Shown: in pieces, positions 7,325 through 14,995 of the stretch | How the letters are laid out: each line of letters begins with the position of its first letter | Numbering within the stretch: the stretch's first letter is position 1 | Source: Candidatus Trichofilum aggregatum | GTDB lineage: Bacteria > Chloroflexota > Anaerolineae > Promineifilales > Promineifilaceae | Reading direction: 5' to 3' | NCBI GenBank assembly: GCA_016716885.1 | Contig: JADJUV010000131.1 | Span: 1 to 20,584, forward strand | DNA: 20,584 bases | Made by a program: the position numbers and the translations under genes | Notes under the pieces: model-generated | Told to the model about the DNA's origin: nothing | What the model saw: the letters and a program-made list of their open reading frames with translations, nothing else | Database searches by the model: none

Positions 7325-7370
7325 GGGAATTAATTCCCCGGCTGATATAAAAAGTACGCTAAAGCGTACT
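7325..7370. repeat. Palindrome GGGAATTAATTCCC and hairpin AGTACGCT-AA-AGCGTACT
   Basis: A 14-bp perfect palindrome (7325-7338) is followed by an 8-bp perfect inverted repeat with a 2-base loop (7353-7370). The core CGCTAAAGCG recurs in the long inverted repeat at 14368-14425, so both belong to one dispersed repeat type. It borders the poly-C tract. Confidence 0.7.
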
Positions 7371-7391
7371 GAGGAATAAAAAAAAACAACA

Positions 7392-7571
<180 letters not shown>

Positions 7572-7691
7572 CAAAAAGAAGTCAACGCGGAATTGTTGGA
7601 TATCCAAGCGCTAACGGAATTCAGCATTTGAGAATTGCTGAGGTGATGAAGATATTGCGGTTACAACGTTATTGAGGGGCTGGTAACTGAC

Positions 7692-7964
7692 TCAATACAA
7701 ATTTGAAGTTGGGGGGAGTGCTGTATCAATCCAGGGGGCAGAGCGGTTGCGGGCCACTTTGAACCAGAAGCGGTTTTCCTGGGGCCAGTAGGTAGCTTCC
7801 AGTGTGCCCGGCTGTTGGCCCTGTTTGAGATGCCAGTGGGTACAACCGGGGTAAGTAGCGAGGGTGGATTTGAGGGTGATGGTGAGGTTCGCGGCCGCGA
7901 AACAGCCCTCAACCTGCTCTATCACCCTCTCCCCCGGAACCGTCGGCGAAAAATAGAAGGCCAT
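7692..7964 (-). CDS. Hypothetical protein, 90 aa, cotranscribed with aldo/keto reductase
   Basis: The ATG at 7964 lies 2 bases after the stop of the aldo/keto reductase, suggesting translational coupling. The protein starts MAFYFSPTVPGERVIEQVEG, includes CFAAANLTITLKSTLATYPG, and ends with a Trp-rich part (THWHLKQG, EATYWPQENRFWFKVARNRS). It has no signal peptide or membrane segment. I do not recognise the family. Evidence that it is real: an open frame in coding-like composition, a GCGGCCGC octamer read as Ala-Ala-Ala as in other genes here, and tight spacing. It could also be the tail of a larger gene cut by the poly-C/G join, since the flank is suspect. Confidence 0.55.
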   Translation of the reverse strand: MAFYFSPTVPGERVIEQVEGCFAAANLTITLKSTLATYPGCTHWHLKQGQQPGTLEATYWPQENRFWFKVARNRSAPWIDTALPPTSNLY

Positions 7965-7966
7965 TC

Positions 7967-8947
7967 TCAGGCGTGGCCCAAGATTTTGTGGGGCAGATAC
8001 GGCTCTTCAATGAGTGTGATCTGCTCTGGGGTGAGTTTGATATTTACGGCCGCGGCCGCGTCTTCCAACTGGCTCATCTTGCTCATACCCACGATGGGGG
8101 CCGTCACGCCTGGTTTGTGCAACAGCCAGGCCAGCGCCACCTGCGCCGGTTTTACCCCTTGAGCCTCAGCTACCTGTTTCACCCGATCTACCACCTCAAA
8201 ATCATTATCGCCATAGTAATAATCCTGGGCCATGCTGTCACTTTTGGCGCGGGCTGTTTCCCCCCAGCCTTCGCGGGTGCGGTTGCCAGCCAAAAAGCCA
8301 CGGGCCAGCGGACTCCAGGGAATTACGCCCACCCCTTGATCCAGACACAAGGGCAACATCTCCCGCTCTTCTTCACGGTAAACAGCGTTCATGTGATTCT
8401 GCATGGAGACAAACTTCGTCCAGCCGTGAACCTCGGCGGTGTGTTGGGCTTTGGCAAACTGCCAGGCAAACATGCTAGACGCGCCGATGTACAAGGCCTT
8501 ACCCGCCTTGACCACATCATGCAACGCTTCCATTGTCTCTTCGATGGGTACGCTGTAATCCCAGCGGTGAATCTGATACAGGTCAACGTAATCCATCCCC
8601 AACCGGCGCAGGGAGTTATCGATCCCTTCCATGATATGTTTACGCGACAACCCGCCACCATTTGGCCCCTGGCCGATGGGAAAATACACTTTTGTCGCCA
8701 CCACGGCTTCTTGCCGGGGCATAAAATCCCGGATAGCCCGCCCGGTTATCTCTTCACTGATACCCACCGAGTACATATCGGCGGTATCGAAAAAGTTGAT
8801 GCCAAGTTCGATGGCCCGTTGGATGATGGGGCGGCTTTCGGCTTCATCCAGGGTGTAGGCACGCCATTGGGAGCTGCCAAAGCTCATCATGCCCAGGCAG
8901 ATGCGGGATACTTTCAAACCAGATTGGCCAAGATTACGGTATTGCAT
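7967..8947 (-). CDS. Aldo/keto reductase
   Basis: The 326-aa protein starts MQYRNLGQSGLKVSRICLGM; GAGGT precedes this ATG by 7 bases. A longer frame to 9085 would translate a hairpin repeat and is rejected. The catalytic tetrad of the family is visible: Asp54 and Tyr59 in FFDTADMYSVGISEE, Lys86 in VVATKVYFP and His127 in LYQIHRWD. The cofactor-binding end WLLHKPGVTAPIVGMSKMSQL is present. It is a cytosolic NADPH-dependent oxidoreductase of the YajO/Gfo-like 'L-glyceraldehyde 3-phosphate reductase / general stress' type; the real substrate is unknown. It precedes the small unknown gene by 2 bp and is transcribed in the same direction as the M3 peptidase. Confidence 0.92.
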   Translation of the reverse strand: MQYRNLGQSGLKVSRICLGMMSFGSSQWRAYTLDEAESRPIIQRAIELGINFFDTADMYSVGISEEITGRAIRDFMPRQEAVVATKVYFPIGQGPNGGGLSRKHIMEGIDNSLRRLGMDYVDLYQIHRWDYSVPIEETMEALHDVVKAGKALYIGASSMFAWQFAKAQHTAEVHGWTKFVSMQNHMNAVYREEEREMLPLCLDQGVGVIPWSPLARGFLAGNRTREGWGETARAKSDSMAQDYYYGDNDFEVVDRVKQVAEAQGVKPAQVALAWLLHKPGVTAPIVGMSKMSQLEDAAAAVNIKLTPEQITLIEEPYLPHKILGHA

Positions 8948-8988
8948 AGGAAACCTCATGTCAGAAAATGGGTACATACCCCCGTTTG

Positions 8989-9026
8989 TGTCATTTTTCG
9001 AGGGCGTAGGCCCTCGAAAAATGACA
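8989..9026. repeat. Perfect 17-bp inverted repeat upstream of aldo/keto reductase
   Basis: Arms TGTCATTTTTCGAGGGC (8989-9005) and its exact reverse complement (9010-9026) are separated by GTAG. It lies 42 bp upstream of the reductase start in an AT/GC mosaic. No transposase or T-run supports terminator use, and it resembles other dispersed hairpin repeats in the window. Confidence 0.8.
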
Positions 9027-9030
9027 CCTG

Positions 9031-9057
9031 AAAAATTCCCCGCCCCTGGGGGCGGGG
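9031..9057 (-). terminator. Rho-independent terminator after the M3 peptidase gene
   Basis: On the minus strand, a perfect 9-bp stem CCCCGCCCC/GGGGCGGGG (9038-9046 with 9049-9057) is followed by AATTTTT. It sits 29 bases after the peptidase stop, as expected for its terminator. Confidence 0.75.
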
Positions 9058-9085
9058 TTAGGGGTGGGGGAAACGCGCTGTTCAT

Positions 9086-10786
9086 CTAAACGTTCGCCAA
9101 CTGTGTTTCTAGTAAGTTGACCACATCTTGCATGGCCTGTTCGTCGAAGCTGAAGGTAGCCCCCGCGGCCGCGAAAAGTTCCCGCAAGTCCGCCGTACAG
9201 CCCAACGCCAACGCGTGCCGGTAACGCCGTACCGCCTGCGCCTGATTTTGCAGGGCATTGCGCCAGACATGCACCGCCCCCACCTGGGCCAGCCCGTACT
9301 CAATGTAATAAAACGGTGCCCGGTGAATGTGCAATTTGCGCTGCCAACCCGTGGCTTTGACCGCTTCCAGGCCACTGAAATCAATCGCCGGGAGATAACG
9401 ATCCCACAAATCACTCCAGGCGGCATCACAATTGGCGGGATTCGCGGCCGCGTCTGGATGCGTATACGCCCAATGTTGAAACCCATCTACTATCGCCATG
9501 TAGGGCCAGAACAGAATAATCTGCTCCATTTGGGTCCGTTTGTAGGTTTTCACCCGCTCGTCGTCAAAAAAGCCACCGAGTTCCTGACTCAAATAGGGGA
9601 AACTGAGCAACTCCATAGACATAGAAGCAACCTCAGCAATTTCCATGCCGATGTTCCGTTGCCACACATAAGGCAGGTTGTACAGCTCAAAATCATGGAA
9701 CGCATGGCCCGCCTCATGCAACATCGTGCGCACATCCCCTTCCATGCCCACCGAATTCATAAAAATAAACGGTCGCTGGCTCACCGGATAGTTGGTGCAG
9801 TAACCGCCGGGGGCTTTACCCTTACGGTTGTCCAGGTCAAGCAAACTTTCTTGCCGCATAATGTCAAACCGCTGACCCAACTCCCCATCCACCTGATGCA
9901 GCACCGCCGAGGCTTTGGTCGCCAGTTCGGTACCATCCTGAAAAACCCGTTCATCGTTGAAAGCCAGCAGATACGCATCACCGCTAATATCCCAGGGGCG
10001 CAAAACATCCAGCCCCAACCGCTGCTGATACCGCTCGTACACCCGCGTCGCGGCTGGAACCACCACCTTTTCAATGGCCTGAAGGAAGGTCAGGGCATCA
10101 TCTGGGCTATAGGCGAAGCGATGTTTGGCCTGCCAGGCAAAGTCCCGATAATCGGCAAAATCGGCCTGGGTCGCCATTTGATGACGCAATTGGAGCAATT
10201 TAGTCCAGTTGTCGTTAATGGCCGCCCGATCAGCCAGTTGGCGGTCAGCGATGCTTTGCCAGATTTGCGCCCGGGCCGCCCGATCCGGTGTGTTGAAGAG
10301 GGGGCGTAATTGGGTCAGGGTATATTCCTGCCCGTGCCAGGTCACTGTTTGCCCGCCGATAATTTTGTTGTAGTTTGTGCCTAGCTTGGCTTCTTCGGTA
10401 AAGAGGGGCAAATTTTCTTGGCGGAAACGGGCCGCATCAGCGCGCATCTGTTGCAAGGGAACGGCCAATCCGGCTGGTTCCAGACCACTTTCTAGCAACT
10501 TTTGTTTGAGCTTTTGGTCTTCCGCGGCCGCGAACGGGCGTATGTTCTCCAAATAATGATACAGGGCCTTTTCCGCCGCTTCATCCGTCGTATTCAGCGT
10601 ATTAGCCACATAAAGGCGTGAGCTACGTTCATCTAACAAGGCCGTCAGGTGGGACCAATCCGCTAACCATTGATCAACACTCTCTGCCGTTAGCGGCCGC
10701 GCCCTAAGTTCATCATAAACCGGCTGCAACTGCTCCGCCGACCAATCCATAAAAGGGGTAACGCTCTGGGGTAAATGGGAAGACAT
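9086..10786 (-). CDS. M3 family oligoendopeptidase (PepF-like zinc metallopeptidase)
   Basis: The 566-aa protein carries the M3 zinc motif HEAGHAFH in DVRTMLHEAGHAFHDFELYN (about residues 357-364), with the third ligand in GMEIAEVASMSMELL. An upstream GGYCTNYPVSQRPFIFMNS and a downstream HRAPFYYIEYGLAQVGA are also characteristic of the PepF/M3B group, whose usual length is 550-600 aa. It cleaves short peptides in the cytosol; no signal peptide is present. The ATG at 10786 is preceded by AAGGAGA at 8 bases, the best ribosome-binding site in the window. A terminator follows at 9057-9031. The long antisense frames over it are shadows. Confidence 0.94.
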   Translation of the reverse strand: MSSHLPQSVTPFMDWSAEQLQPVYDELRARPLTAESVDQWLADWSHLTALLDERSSRLYVANTLNTTDEAAEKALYHYLENIRPFAAAEDQKLKQKLLESGLEPAGLAVPLQQMRADAARFRQENLPLFTEEAKLGTNYNKIIGGQTVTWHGQEYTLTQLRPLFNTPDRAARAQIWQSIADRQLADRAAINDNWTKLLQLRHQMATQADFADYRDFAWQAKHRFAYSPDDALTFLQAIEKVVVPAATRVYERYQQRLGLDVLRPWDISGDAYLLAFNDERVFQDGTELATKASAVLHQVDGELGQRFDIMRQESLLDLDNRKGKAPGGYCTNYPVSQRPFIFMNSVGMEGDVRTMLHEAGHAFHDFELYNLPYVWQRNIGMEIAEVASMSMELLSFPYLSQELGGFFDDERVKTYKRTQMEQIILFWPYMAIVDGFQHWAYTHPDAAANPANCDAAWSDLWDRYLPAIDFSGLEAVKATGWQRKLHIHRAPFYYIEYGLAQVGAVHVWRNALQNQAQAVRRYRHALALGCTADLRELFAAAGATFSFDEQAMQDVVNLLETQLANV

Positions 10787-10846
10787 TCAGGAATCTCCTT
10801 GTGGGGGGATTTGGTAAAAAGTGTGCGGCAAGTAGATTGAATAATT

Positions 10847-10972
10847 TATACAGGTGCTCGTTCCACGCTCCGCGTGGAATGCTTCCTGCGACGTTCTGCG
10901 TCGCGTAGGACGCAGAGCGTCCCGGATGGTATTCCCACGCAGAGCGTAGGAATAATTTCTACCACCTGTATA
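10847..10972. repeat. Composite hairpin element of about 126 bp
   Basis: Outer arms TATACAGGTG (10847-10856) and CACCTGTATA (10963-10972) are perfect reverse complements. Inside are at least two hairpins: TTCCACG-CTC-CGTGGAA near 10862 and GACG..GCGTC / GGACGCAGAGCGTCC around 10890-10923, then another copy of the CACGCAGAGCGTAGGAA phrase. It carries no coding potential. It may be a small non-autonomous mobile element or a structured dispersed repeat. Confidence 0.7.
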
Positions 10973-10979
10973 GGTGCAA

Positions 10980-11085
10980 ATAATCAATTGTTGAACAGTT
11001 GAATTGTTGAACGGTTAATGAAGCGGTAGTCGCTCCCCCGTTAATCATTCACCCATTCACAAATTCACCCATTAATTATTCTCTC
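10980..11085. repeat. AT-rich phrase repeats in the peptidase-kinase spacer
   Basis: Units of TTGAACAGTTGAATTGTTGAA (first 17 bases at about 10992) and of CATTCACCCATTCACAAATT occur side by side. Downstream, 11086-11208 has no gene; it includes CCCGC..GCGGG and CGGG-ATAATA-CCCG symmetries and TAAAAT 18 bases before the kinase ATG, any of which could belong to the kinase promoter, with no clear -35. Confidence 0.5.
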
Positions 11086-11208
11086 CTTCTCACCACGCTT
11101 TGATAAATCACATGTAAAACCGTTTAGTCGGGATAATACCCGCAACCGAAAGCGGGGACAAAACAGTCACTCGCTCACCACGAGCTTTAGGGTAAAATCA
11201 AACCCGCC

Positions 11209-14200
11209 ATGTATGATCCACTTGTAGGCAAACAATTAGCAAACTACCGTCTTGACCGGGAAATTGGCCGGGGAGGGATGGCGGTTGTGTATGCAGGCTG
11301 GGATTTGAAACTGGATCGGCCGGTCGCCGTCAAAGTTATCAATACGCATTACCAGGATACCCCCGGTTATGCCCAGCGTTTTGTGCAAGAGGCCCGCGCC
11401 GTGGCCCGATGGCGCCACGAAAACATCATCCACATTTATTATGCCGACGATGAGGCGGGGCTGTATTACTTCGTCATGGAGTACATTGAAGGAGTCGATT
11501 TACGCCACCGCCTGGCTGAGTACGCGGCCGCGCACCAATTGATACCCCCTTACGAAGTCATTCGCCTGGGCCGGGCCATGGCCAACGCCCTGGATTTTGC
11601 GCACAGCAAAGGCGTTATCCACCGTGATGTCAAACCAGCCAATGTCATGTTAGGTCAGGACGGGCGTATTGTTCTCATGGATTTTGGCCTGGCCCTGCAT
11701 GTCGAACAAGGCTCCTTTGGCGAAATCCTCGGTTCACCCGCTTATATTTCCCCGGAACAGGCTCGTAGCTCCGCCCAGGCTGTCCCCCAATCGGATCTGT
11801 ACAGCCTGGGGGTCATCCTCTATGAAATGCTGGCGGGCGTTTTGCCTTTTGATGATCCTTCACCCGCCACCTTGGCCGTGCAGCACATGACCCAGCCTGT
11901 GCCCTCACCTCGGCAGCGCAACCCTCTCCTCAACAAGCTGACAGAATTGGTGTTGCTCCGCGCTTTGGCCAAAGAGCCAGACGAGCGTTACCCTACGGGG
12001 AAAGCATTGATGGATGCGCTCGCGGCCGCGTTGCAAGCCTCACCCGGTCGTGACACCTTACTGGGCCAGCAAATAGACGAATATCGCATCACCGACTACC
12101 TGGGGCGCGGGGGTATGGCCCGCGTTTACCGGGGTTTAGACATCTCCCTGGGGCGTCCGGTCGCCATCAAAGTCATTGACACCCCCTACCGCACCGATGA
12201 CGATTATCAGGCCCGTTTCAAACAAGAAGCCCGCGCCGTCGCCCAGCTAGAACATCCCCATATCGTTCGCCTGTACAGCTTTCGTGAGGCTGAAGGGCTT
12301 CTCTACATGGCGATGCAATATATTGAAGGGGAAACGCTGGCGGCTTATCTGCATCAGCACAAACCGTTGCCGCCGGAACGGGTTCTGGCGTTTTGCCGCG
12401 ACATTGGGGCGGCCCTGGATTATGCCCATAGTAAAGGGGTGATTCACCGGGATGTCAAACCAGGCAATGTGATGCTGGATGGCCGGGGACGCGCCATTGT
12501 CATGGATTTTGGCCTGGCTTTGCTCACCGATTTAGGCTCACGCGGCGAGGTGTTTGGTTCGCCTGATTATATTTCACCCGAGCAGGCTATCTCTTCAGCC
12601 CATGTGGTGCCGCAAAGCGATTTGTACGCCCTGGGGGTGATGTTGTACGAGATGTTGAGTGGGGTATTGCCCTTCACCAAGGGTGAACCGCTCGACATCA
12701 CGATGATGCATCTGAGTGAAGCCCCACGCCCACCCCATCTGGTTAACCCGGATATCAGCGAGGCGGTATCGGCGGTGATTATCAAGGCGTTGGCGAAGGA
12801 GCCGGGCAAACGGTATCAGACGGGGACCGAGTTGGCACAGGCGTTGCAACAGGCTCTCAACGGCACACCCATCGCGGCCGCGCCCCCTCATCCACCCCAA
12901 CCAGAACCCATCAAGTTGCTGCCCCTGCCCCCTCAACCCGCCAACCTGCCCGCGGCCGCAGAGCTGCCCAACCCCATCACCACCCCAGACAACCCGCTCC
13001 CGCCCCCACCCGCCGCTGTGGGCGGGGAAAGTTCAGAGTTCAGAGTTCAGAGTTCAGAGTTCCGGGTTCAGAGTTCCGAGTTGAGTGCTACCAGTCCCCA
13101 ATCTCCAATCTCCAGTCTCTCAGTCTCCCAGTCTCCAGTCTCTCAGTCTCCAGTCCCCAGTCTCTCAGTCTCTCAGTCTCCAGTCTCTCAGTCTCCACTC
13201 CCCCCCCGCCGCCGCCGCTTCTGGCTCTACCTGCTCTCATCCTTCCTGCTCGCGGCCGCGATCTTTGTCGCGGCCGCCTATCTATTACCGGGCGACGAGG
13301 TTGAAAACCCGGCCATCGCCGTTGTGCCCTCGGCTACCACCAGCCCCACGCCCATGATCACGGTCAGCCCAGCCGCCACTGCCACCACCACCGCCAGCCC
13401 CACGGCTACAGCCACGGCCACCGCTACCATCCCGGCCACAGTGGTCCCAACACCCGAACCCACGACTGCCCCCGCCACGCTCGTCGTCGTTGCGCCCACC
13501 CAGACCTCTGCCCCCTCGCCGACCCCCAGCCGCACACCCACAGCGACCCCCATCGTCATTCTGGTGCGGGAGCAAGACGGTATGCCTATGGTGCTGATTC
13601 CGGGGGGGAGTTTTGTGATGGGGGCCAACGAGACGGACGCCGACGCTGAGGACGATGAAAAACCAGGCCATACGGTCGCCCTCGATAGCTTCTATCTGGA
13701 TCAATATGAAGTGAGTGTGAGCCAGTACGCCGCCTTTTTGAACACGCTGGGCAGTTATGTACAGCAATGTTATGGCTTTACTTGTGTATGGACGTTGTTT
13801 GAATCGAGCTTCACCTACCTGACCCAAAACACAGATGAATCTTTTGCGGCCGCGCCCGGTTTTGCTGATTATCCGGTCAATTATGTGAGTTGGTACGGCG
13901 CGGCCGCGTACTGTGAATGGGCCGGTGCCCGTCTACCCACCGAGGCTGAGTGGGAATACGCCGCCAGAGGAACCGAGGGGTATCTGTACCCCTGGGGTGG
14001 TGAGCCACCTTCCGATACGTTGGCTCTGTTTGGCGGGGCCACGTTAGCCAACCTGCAACCCGTCAACCATTTTCCTGATGGTGTGACGCCGCTAAAGCTA
14101 TATGACTTATCGAATACGATGTGGGAATGGACCAACGATTGGTATGAGGCTGATTATTACGCCACCAGCCCGACTCGCAATCCTACAGGGCCAGAAACGG

Positions 14201-14340
14201 TCACAACGGCGGGGCGGGTATTGCGCGGGGGTGGTTGGCGGAGTCCGGCCCCGGACTTACGGGCCACGAATCGCCAACCCATGCGCCCCGCCACATTTGA
14301 ACGGGATATTGGTTTTAGATGCGGCCGCACCGAACCGTAA
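11209..14340 (+). CDS. Membrane Ser/Thr protein kinase with two kinase domains and C-terminal FGE-sulfatase-like domain
   Basis: The 1043-aa protein has two complete Hanks-type kinase domains in tandem. Kinase 1 (about 13-275) has GRGGMAVVY, Lys42, Glu61, HRDVKPAN (Asp140) and DFG (Asp158). Kinase 2 (about 292-550) has GRGGMARVY, Lys321, HRDVKPGN (Asp415) and DFG (Asp433). A proline-rich linker follows, then low-complexity SSEFRVQ/SQSPVSQSP repeats (607-664), RRRR and one membrane helix (671-693). Next is a Thr/Pro/Ala-rich stalk (700-785). The C-terminus is a SUMF1/FGE-like domain (790-1040: MVLIPGGSFVMGANE, LPTEAEWEYAARG, GRVLRGGGWRS, IGFRCGR). Kinases should be cytosolic and the FGE domain external. 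The FGE catalytic Cys pair is absent, so a sensing or binding role is likelier. ATG 11209 lacks a clear ribosome-binding site. Confidence 0.93.
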   Translation: MYDPLVGKQLANYRLDREIGRGGMAVVYAGWDLKLDRPVAVKVINTHYQDTPGYAQRFVQEARAVARWRHENIIHIYYADDEAGLYYFVMEYIEGVDLRHRLAEYAAAHQLIPPYEVIRLGRAMANALDFAHSKGVIHRDVKPANVMLGQDGRIVLMDFGLALHVEQGSFGEILGSPAYISPEQARSSAQAVPQSDLYSLGVILYEMLAGVLPFDDPSPATLAVQHMTQPVPSPRQRNPLLNKLTELVLLRALAKEPDERYPTGKALMDALAAALQASPGRDTLLGQQIDEYRITDYLGRGGMARVYRGLDISLGRPVAIKVIDTPYRTDDDYQARFKQEARAVAQLEHPHIVRLYSFREAEGLLYMAMQYIEGETLAAYLHQHKPLPPERVLAFCRDIGAALDYAHSKGVIHRDVKPGNVMLDGRGRAIVMDFGLALLTDLGSRGEVFGSPDYISPEQAISSAHVVPQSDLYALGVMLYEMLSGVLPFTKGEPLDITMMHLSEAPRPPHLVNPDISEAVSAVIIKALAKEPGKRYQTGTELAQALQQALNGTPIAAAPPHPPQPEPIKLLPLPPQPANLPAAAELPNPITTPDNPLPPPPAAVGGESSEFRVQSSEFRVQSSELSATSPQSPISSLSVSQSPVSQSPVPSLSVSQSPVSQSPLPPRRRRFWLYLLSSFLLAAAIFVAAAYLLPGDEVENPAIAVVPSATTSPTPMITVSPAATATTTASPTATATATATIPATVVPTPEPTTAPATLVVVAPTQTSAPSPTPSRTPTATPIVILVREQDGMPMVLIPGGSFVMGANETDADAEDDEKPGHTVALDSFYLDQYEVSVSQYAAFLNTLGSYVQQCYGFTCVWTLFESSFTYLTQNTDESFAAAPGFADYPVNYVSWYGAAAYCEWAGARLPTEAEWEYAARGTEGYLYPWGGEPPSDTLALFGGATLANLQPVNHFPDGVTPLKLYDLSNTMWEWTNDWYEADYYATSPTRNPTGPETVTTAGRVLRGGGWRSPAPDLRATNRQPMRPATFERDIGFRCGRTEP
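13028..13200. repeat. Phrase repeats inside the kinase coding region
   Basis: An 8-bp unit (GTTCAGAG) is tandemly repeated at 13032-13080 and then gives way to CAGTCTCTCAGTCTCC units to 13200. The same phrases fill intergenic spacers elsewhere. They stay open in the kinase frame and encode the SSEFRVQ and SQSPVSQSP linker just before the membrane helix. Confidence 0.9.
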
Positions 14341-14367
14341 ATAAGCACGATCGATGTTCCGGTATTG

Positions 14368-14425
14368 GTTTGTAGTGACCGCTTTAGCGGGCTGATACCA
14401 GCCCGCTAAAGCGGTCACTACAAAC
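14368..14425. terminator. Perfect 26-bp inverted repeat between convergent genes
   Basis: Arms at 14368-14393 and 14400-14425 are exact reverse complements with the loop GATACC. It lies between the kinase stop and the SnoaL-like gene end, so it probably stops transcription from both sides, although there is no proper T-run. The inner CGCTAAAGCG core also occurs at 7353-7370, so it is a dispersed repeat used in terminator position. Confidence 0.7.
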
Positions 14426-14448
14426 AAGCTCTTTTCTACTTCCCACTT

Positions 14449-14772
14449 CTAATTCAAGATACGCACACGATCAATCTTCTCCCCCACCACCCGGTAAATC
14501 ACCACCGCATGGCGCTCCGTCGGCCCCATACCGGTAATCCGCTCCTCATCAATGACGTAATTACCGATGCGAATGCGCGTCTCAATGCGGCAATCTACCT
14601 GCGGAAACCGGGCAAACGACGCCCCATAATTTTCCCGCATTTTTTCGATTCCCTGGTACAGCAGGCCACTGTCCCCATCTTCAAAACGCACATCATCGGT
14701 ATAACAGGCCAAAAACCGCTCCAAATCACGGGCGTTATACGCTTGTAGTTGCTCTTCGACCGGATCAACCAT
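14449..14772 (-). CDS. SnoaL-like / NTF2-fold protein
   Basis: The 107-aa protein begins at ATG 14772 (MVDPVEEQLQAYNARDLERF), which has GGAGG 8 bases upstream; an in-frame ATG at 14832 would add residues encoded by a repeat and is rejected. EQLQAYNARDLERFLACYTDDVRFED followed by GIEKMRENYGASFARFP is the usual pattern of the SnoaL-like (nuclear transport factor 2) family, cone-shaped proteins used as isomerases, hydrolases or ligand binders. The quoted parts are in separate stretches of the first 55 residues. The end HAVVIYRVVGEKIDRVRIL fits as well. The substrate is not known. It is monocistronic, bounded by inverted repeats on both sides. Confidence 0.85.
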   Translation of the reverse strand: MVDPVEEQLQAYNARDLERFLACYTDDVRFEDGDSGLLYQGIEKMRENYGASFARFPQVDCRIETRIRIGNYVIDEERITGMGPTERHAVVIYRVVGEKIDRVRILN

Positions 14773-14831
14773 GTTCTTTACCTCCGTACCTGCTCGAATT
14801 AATGCTGGTGTTGTCCATGCGTTGAGCAACA

Positions 14832-14894
14832 AGTGCCTGGCACGAGGCAGACGAACCTGGGCTTAACACAACTCACCGCCCCGTGCCAGGCACT
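14832..14894. repeat. 13-bp inverted repeat AGTGCCTGGCACG
   Basis: Perfect arms at 14832-14844 and 14882-14894 are separated by 37 bp. Each arm contains the near-palindrome GTGCCTGGCAC. It is located between the SnoaL-like gene and the end of murJ and has no coding potential. Confidence 0.75.
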
Positions 14895-14917
14895 GCATGG
14901 AACGCTCAACCCAAATC

Positions 14918-14975
14918 CCAGTCTCCAGTCTCTCAGTCTCCCCAGTCTCTCAATCTCCCCGTCTCCCTCCTCACC
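14918..14975. repeat. CAGTCTC phrase repeat after murJ
   Basis: Units of CCAGTCTCTCAGTCTCCCC extend to about 20 bases from the murJ stop. They are the same phrase as at 3936-4014, 5980-6016 and within the kinase gene. Confidence 0.75.
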
Positions 14976-14995
14976 ACAACCAACTACCCCTTCAT

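Noticed and set aside
7973..9031. 352-aa plus-strand ORF
   Set aside because: It is exactly antisense to the aldo/keto reductase, which has its full catalytic tetrad; the open frame is a by-product of codon bias.
8948..9085. N-terminal extension of the aldo/keto reductase to ATG 9085
   Set aside because: It would translate the terminator and the 17-bp inverted repeat; the start at 8947 has a ribosome-binding site and the family's usual N-terminus.
9128..10309. 393-aa plus-strand ORF
   Set aside because: Antisense to the M3 peptidase gene; no recognisable domain and a composition rich in His, Arg and Pro typical of shadow frames.
10787..11208. tRNA or small structured RNA gene in the peptidase-kinase spacer
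   Set aside because: Hairpins are present, but there is no cloverleaf, no T-loop motif and no known riboswitch core; a repeat element is the simpler reading.
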